8,331 bases of DNA from Methanocalculaceae archaeon (GTDB lineage: Archaea; Halobacteriota; Methanomicrobia; Methanomicrobiales; Methanocorpusculaceae), in the NCBI GenBank assembly GCA_031255895.1, contig JAIRRQ010000045.1, positions 1-8,331 on the forward strand, read 5' to 3'. Shown piece after piece: positions 5,637 through 8,331 of the stretch. The translations under genes were made by a program, and so were the position numbers. Numbering within the stretch: the first letter of the stretch is position 1; every line of letters starts with the position of its first letter. Under the pieces are notes generated by a model. That model had not been told where the DNA came from and made no database searches. It was given only the letters and a program-made list of their open reading frames with translations.

Positions 5637-5981
5637 ATGGCCAGAACACTCTCTAAGCGTGATATTGAACTGTTATTAAAACTTGCACCTGAATGTAATA
5701 CGCTGATCTGCAAAGGATCAGAGAATGCATACCGCTCTATTCTCCCACCAGTGACAAACCATTATGTGAAAGATGTGGACGACTTTGTTATGCGACTAGA
5801 TCGCCTGACTGACGAGGAATTTGTAACTCTTATAGATATGATCCGAGATGGAAAAGAAGGATTTTGCTGCATACCGGATGAGTATGCAGAAATTTTGATC
5901 GAACAAACACTCCGTCGAGTTGGGTCGGAGGCAGGAAACGAACTGTATGCCCTGTACGAAACAGGAATCCAGTGCATGTAA
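5637..5981 (+). CDS. conserved-looking hypothetical protein, 114 residues
   Basis: I do not recognise a named family. The product is acidic and probably soluble, with no signal peptide or membrane segment. It begins MARTLSKRDIELLLKLAPEC and contains a distinctive stretch CNTLICKGSENAYRSILPPV (20-39). Helical segments then predominate (roughly 45-70 and 82-107). Cysteines are at 20, 25, 77, 78 and 113. Codon use resembles the neighbouring real genes, which supports coding. ATG 5637 is forced by an in-frame TAG at 5631-5633; a Shine-Dalgarno is weak at best. It is a single-gene unit, 267 bases after the HemK-like gene and convergent with cmk, with its own candidate promoter and terminator. I have the impression of similar proteins in other Methanomicrobiales, but this is unverified. 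Confidence 0.75.
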   Translation: MARTLSKRDIELLLKLAPECNTLICKGSENAYRSILPPVTNHYVKDVDDFVMRLDRLTDEEFVTLIDMIRDGKEGFCCIPDEYAEILIEQTLRRVGSEAGNELYALYETGIQCM

Positions 5982-6003
5982 GACGATAATGAACTGAAAA
6001 TCA

Positions 6004-6009
6004 TTTTTT
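6004..6009 (+). terminator. T-run terminator for the 5637 gene
   Basis: Six consecutive T on the plus strand lie 23 bases after the stop of the hypothetical gene. Archaeal RNA polymerase terminates on such U-runs without needing a hairpin. Confidence 0.5.
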
Positions 6010-6020
6010 GTGCATTGCTC

Positions 6021-6042
6021 AAAAAAAATAACTGTAAAAAAA
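6021..6042 (-). terminator. T-run terminator for the adkA-DUF106-cmk operon
   Basis: Read on the minus strand, this holds a T7 (6042-6036) and then a T8 run (6028-6021), about 67-88 bases past the cmk stop. With the plus-strand T6 at 6004-6009 it forms a bidirectional terminator in the convergent gap. Confidence 0.6.
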
Positions 6043-6108
6043 TAATAACAATAGCATTCACACGTTCAAATAAAAGATACATTTAGCATGAAAATTCATC
6101 GAAACGAT

Positions 6109-6642
6109 TTAGTTCTTTTTTGCAAAAATTATCACAATCAATTCGACAATGGCGATAATCTCTTCCTGGTTAAATGTTTCAGAATTAATGACGATATCGT
6201 ACGGCGAAGTATCAGCAATGTCGATCTCATAGTACTCCATATAGCGTGCTGCCTCGCAAGCCTCGCGGGCTATGGTAACGGCACAGGCCTCATCAGGAGT
6301 GAGATTTTCTCGTTGGGCAATGCGTTCAGTACGGCAATCAGGAGATGCGTAAAGAAAAATTTTCAGATCAGCGTTTTCCACCATCCATCCAGCAAGACGG
6401 CCTTCCAGGATGATATTATCGCTGGTCTCACCAATCTCTTTTTGTCTGGCGTCAATTTTGAGATCGATTTCGGGATTTTCTTCAGCAATTTTGCCAAAAG
6501 CGACGAGATCCATTCCATGTTCCTTGGCGAGATTGCGAAAAACCTCTCCTGCAGAGAGGTACTGGAGATTGTGTCTTGAAGCAAGTTCTTTACCAAGGGA
6601 GGTAGTCCCCGAACCGGGTGATCCGCTGATCGTAATCCGCAT
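6109..6642 (-). CDS. cmk: cytidylate kinase (archaeal type)
   Basis: Cmk phosphorylates CMP and dCMP to the diphosphates using ATP in the cytoplasm, feeding RNA, DNA and CDP-lipid synthesis. The 177-residue product is the compact archaeal form. Its P-loop is ISGSPGSGTTSLGKEL (5-20), with Thr in place of the usual Walker Lys, which is normal for archaeal Cmk. Other marks are LSAGEVFRNLA (29-39), the PEIDLKIDARQKE block (57-69), LEGRLAGWM (79-87), the REACEAARYMEYY segment (126-138) and DIADTSPYDIVINSE (141-155). A strong Shine-Dalgarno GGAGGT (complement of 6652-6657) sits 9 bases upstream, inside the last codons of the DUF106 gene; the intergenic gap is 3 bases. The C-terminus is somewhat Ile-rich. 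It ends the operon. Confidence 0.93.
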   Translation of the reverse strand: MRITISGSPGSGTTSLGKELASRHNLQYLSAGEVFRNLAKEHGMDLVAFGKIAEENPEIDLKIDARQKEIGETSDNIILEGRLAGWMVENADLKIFLYASPDCRTERIAQRENLTPDEACAVTIAREACEAARYMEYYEIDIADTSPYDIVINSETFNQEEIIAIVELIVIIFAKKN

Positions 6643-6645
6643 CGA

Positions 6646-7275
6646 CTACAGACCTCCGATATTGAGGGTTTTTCTGATAACCTGACTGACAGTAAGAGAA
6701 CAAAGCATGTACCAGAGAATCCAGAGCGGGAAGAATCCAAAATAGACATCAAAATAACAGGAAAGTCCTGAAAACGGGAGGATGATCGCATTGCTGAGAT
6801 TGGCATTTGCCATGGTAAGATCGATGTTCTGTGGAATGTGTTCAATCAACCAGAAGAAGATGGGGACAGTCAGCACAAGGATGTAGGCCATGGGCTTGAA
6901 TTGCTGCTGGCTCATTTCCATCTGTTCGACCATCATTGCTTGTTGGCGTGTCTGCATTTTTTTGATAGCTTTTTCATCTCCTGAGAGCTGGGCTTCACGA
7001 AACAAGACGTTGAATTCTCTGAATTTCACCTGATTTTCCCGCATTCTATCATAATCGATGGTGTATTTTTGAATCAAAGAGGAGTACAGACCCGTAAGGG
7101 TTGCGAGGATTAAGACAAGTGCGAAAAACGGCAGACCAAGAGCGACAAAAGGACCGATAATGATGTCTACAATGCCCGATATGAACGCACGCGCTTCGGG
7201 CCAACCATAGAGAAGCATCATACCGAACACTACAGCAAGCGCGATGTACATTCCGTACTTTTTACCGATTACCAT
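6646..7275 (-). CDS. DUF106 (EMC3/TMCO1-like) membrane protein, putative insertase
   Basis: DUF106 proteins are the archaeal members of the Oxa1/YidC/Get1/EMC3/TMCO1 superfamily, which insert proteins into the membrane. At 209 residues this one shows the family plan: a first membrane segment near 8-23, a second near 43-66, a long charged coiled coil of about 70-125 (YDRMRENQVKFREFNVLFRE, then EKAIKKMQTRQQ), and a Met/Gln-rich stretch MMVEQMEMSQQQFKP (114-128). Membrane segments at about 129-146 and 178-197 follow. Insertase function is inferred from the superfamily. A GAGGT Shine-Dalgarno (complement of 7284-7288) overlaps the adkA stop, 8 bases before the ATG, and the gap to adkA is 6 bases. 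Its usual neighbourhood beside secY and adk agrees with a role in membrane-protein biogenesis. Confidence 0.9.
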   Translation of the reverse strand: MVIGKKYGMYIALAVVFGMMLLYGWPEARAFISGIVDIIIGPFVALGLPFFALVLILATLTGLYSSLIQKYTIDYDRMRENQVKFREFNVLFREAQLSGDEKAIKKMQTRQQAMMVEQMEMSQQQFKPMAYILVLTVPIFFWLIEHIPQNIDLTMANANLSNAIILPFSGLSCYFDVYFGFFPLWILWYMLCSLTVSQVIRKTLNIGGL

Positions 7276-7281
7276 GCGATG

Positions 7282-7854
7282 TTACCTCAGAATTGCGGAG
7301 AGCTCCTCAACTGCTTTGTCAAGAAGAAAGTCAGCGTTGACAACGATTTTCACAGTACATCCGGTAAGCATTGCATAGGATGCAGCAAAGGCACGGTTCA
7401 GTACCTGATGTTCAGCAATGAATTTGGAACTTTCCATGTCTCGAACACGACTTTTGTCAGAAAGTCTGCGAATGAGAATCTGATCATTATCAGTTTCGAC
7501 AAGAACAAGAACATCTGGCATGATCGCAGTAATAACCCACTCGGGAAGACCTGCAAGAAATCCATTCTGCGTCTTGACGGAAGTATGAGTATCAATGATG
7601 ACATTGCCATCAATTGTGGAAATTTTTTCTGCAGCAAGTTTCTGAAGGCGTTTTTGAACGTGACGGTCAAGTTTTCTCATCTGATCGCGATCTTGGACCA
7701 GACCTTCCGCAGCAGCAACTTCAAACATAAAATTACCGAAATTGATGTTCTGGTAAGGAACACCTTCCATAGCGATTTTTTTCATTGCGGTGTTAATTAC
7801 CGTTGTTTTTCCGACTCCGGGTACACCGGTGATGATAACCTTTTTTCCTACCAT
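7282..7854 (-). CDS. adkA: adenylate kinase, archaeal type
   Basis: AdkA interconverts AMP + ATP and 2 ADP in the cytoplasm. The archaeal form is unrelated in detail to bacterial Adk, about 190 residues long, and trimeric where studied. The protein has exactly 190 residues. Its P-loop is ITGVPGVGKTTVINTA (8-23). Family blocks follow: INFGNFMFEVA (37-47), DRDQMRKL (55-62), the IIDTHTSVKTQNGFLAGLPE region (86-105), SDKSRVRDM (132-140) and IAEHQVLNRAFAASYAMLTG (146-165). Relatives as I remember them have Asp at the Asn41 position (NFGD) and Pro at Ala101 (GLPGLP-like). The start is preceded by GTGAT 5 bases away, within a hairpin. It is the first gene of the minus-strand operon, and no secY is seen immediately upstream. 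Confidence 0.94.
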   Translation of the reverse strand: MVGKKVIITGVPGVGKTTVINTAMKKIAMEGVPYQNINFGNFMFEVAAAEGLVQDRDQMRKLDRHVQKRLQKLAAEKISTIDGNVIIDTHTSVKTQNGFLAGLPEWVITAIMPDVLVLVETDNDQILIRRLSDKSRVRDMESSKFIAEHQVLNRAFAASYAMLTGCTVKIVVNADFLLDKAVEELSAILR

Positions 7855-7860
7855 ACTGCA

Positions 7861-7876
7861 TCACAATTTTTTGTGA
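7861..7876 (-). promoter_or_regulatory. inverted repeat in the adkA leader covering the ribosome-binding region
   Basis: TCACAA (7861-7866), four T, TTGTGA (7871-7876) is a perfect 6-bp inverted repeat, 6 bases before the adkA start. An overlapping dyad ACAATT/AATTGT (7863-7868 / 7878-7883) adds to the symmetry. On the minus strand the 3' arm contributes GTGAT, the only Shine-Dalgarno-like sequence before the ATG, so folding could hide the ribosome-binding site. It could instead be an operator for a dimeric repressor. Confidence 0.35.
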
Positions 7877-7911
7877 GAATTGTTTATGTTTTGGAGGGAT
7901 AGGATAATAAA

Positions 7912-7922
7912 TGTATTTTTAG
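7912..7922 (-). promoter_or_regulatory. candidate TATA box of the adkA operon
   Basis: On the minus strand this reads CTAAAAATACA, an archaeal TATA-like stretch centred about 63 bases before the adkA ATG. It would start transcription near 7891 and give a leader of roughly 35 bases that includes the inverted repeat at 7861-7876. Other A/T-rich stretches nearby could serve instead. Confidence 0.3.
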
Positions 7923-8331
7923 ATAGAAGAATAATAAAAGAATCGGAACAAAAAGATAGAAATGACCCATTATCAAAAGTTCAATGTACGACAACACATC
8001 AAACTTTTCGGGAAATCCCCGTAAACAGACGACCCATTTTACTTACACATGAAAAAATATCCATAAAAGAAAATCCCATCAATTTTTCACAAAATTTCAT
8101 TAAAATGTCCAAAAAATCGGATAAAATCAAGAAAAACTCTAAATGATATGTAATCAATCAAAAAAATAATTCTTGGTAAAACATGCCAGAACACTCTCGT
8201 TCAGTTCCTGAAAAAAATGACACTTTCTTCTGTGAAGGATTCTATGTCATGTCTCCGAAGACTATGTGATTGCCTGATAACATTCATCTCAACCTGTCAA
8301 TGAAAGTAAATCTTCCCAGTCATCATCACAA
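7923..8331. other. AT-rich stretch without a supportable gene
   Basis: I see no tRNA, rRNA, repeat array or gene with family signatures here on either strand. The longest plus-strand ORF (frame open from 7880 to 8146) is Lys/Asn/Ile-rich, has no ribosome-binding site and overlaps the adkA leader. A 28-codon ORF at 8183-8269 (plus) and short minus-strand ORFs near 8290-8200 are equally weak. If secY or another gene lies upstream of adkA, it is beyond the window. Confidence 0.5.

Noticed and set aside
6088..6579. 163-codon plus-strand ORF
   Set aside because: It is antisense to cmk, whose P-loop and other signatures are unmistakable.
6127..6642. Cmk P-loop lacking the Walker Lys (GSGTT) as a sign of inactivation
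   Set aside because: Archaeal cytidylate kinases normally have Thr there, and all other signatures are present.
7279..7902. 207-codon plus-strand ORF
   Set aside because: It is the antisense shadow of adkA.
7880..8146. Plus-strand ORF of 88 codons upstream of adkA
   Set aside because: It has a Lys/Asn/Ile-rich composition typical of AT-rich noncoding DNA, no ribosome-binding site, no family resemblance, and overlaps the adkA leader on the opposite strand.
8183..8269. 28-codon ORF whose start shares GCCAGAACACTCTC with the start of the gene at 5637
   Set aside because: The shared 14 bases (5640-5653 and 8185-8198) are read in different frames, and a 14-base match by chance within 8.3 kb is not very unlikely, so neither homology nor a duplicated element is supported.
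1..8331. Search by eye for CRISPR arrays, tRNA or rRNA genes, transposases, toxin-antitoxin or defence genes
   Set aside because: No regularly spaced repeats, cloverleaf, rRNA signature, terminal inverted repeats with transposase, or defence-protein motif was seen.

Overview
The window looks like a chromosomal segment of a methanogenic euryarchaeon, probably of the order Methanomicrobiales. The archaeal assignment is secure: the genes include TrmY, archaeal-type Pus10, ribosomal protein L21e, RNA polymerase subunit RpoF (Rpb4), a DUF655 protein, a DUF106 membrane protein, and the archaeal-type cytidylate and adenylate kinases. The order-level placement is inferred from gene content and protein style and is less certain. 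Coding DNA is moderately AT-rich and the intergenic DNA is markedly AT-rich.

Layout. (1) 1-906: AT-rich DNA with no recognisable gene. It holds one 106-120 residue ORF of unknown nature, stretches that may be remnants of a decayed gene, and a GC-rich foldable element at the very left edge. (2) 907-5369, plus strand: seven genes packed head to tail, trmY-pus10-rpl21e-rpoF-DUF655-rsmA-HemK-like methyltransferase. Three junctions are 4-base ATGA overlaps, pus10 overlaps rpl21e by 14 bases, and the only sizeable internal gap is 44 bases before rpoF. (3) 5370-5636: an intergenic stretch with a perfect 14-base palindrome and two very short ORFs of doubtful reality. (4) 5637-5981, plus strand: a compact 114-residue conserved-looking hypothetical protein. 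(5) 5982-6108: a convergent gap with T-runs in both orientations, a natural bidirectional terminator. (6) 7854-6109, minus strand: adkA-DUF106-cmk, tightly spaced, with Shine-Dalgarno sequences lying inside the tail of the preceding gene. (7) 7855-8331: the adkA leader with an inverted repeat, then AT-rich DNA with no supportable gene.

How the genes fit together. The plus-strand cluster is devoted to RNA and translation. Pus10 makes pseudouridine at tRNA positions 54/55 and TrmY methylates pseudouridine 54, so the first two genes are consecutive steps of one modification. L21e is a large-subunit protein, RpoF is half of the RNA polymerase stalk, RsmA dimethylates two adenines near the 3' end of 16S rRNA, and the HemK-like enzyme probably methylates the release factor. 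The minus-strand cluster pairs two nucleotide kinases with an Oxa1/EMC3-like membrane insertase; in many archaea this trio follows secY, but no secY is visible within the 477 bases upstream of adkA here.

I do not see a defence system, mobile element, CRISPR array, tRNA or rRNA. No convincing new biological system is visible. The best leads are the lone hypothetical gene at 5637 with its upstream palindrome, the possible gene relic in the first 830 bases, the foldable element at 9-56, and the TATA-like box that abuts the trmY start codon.
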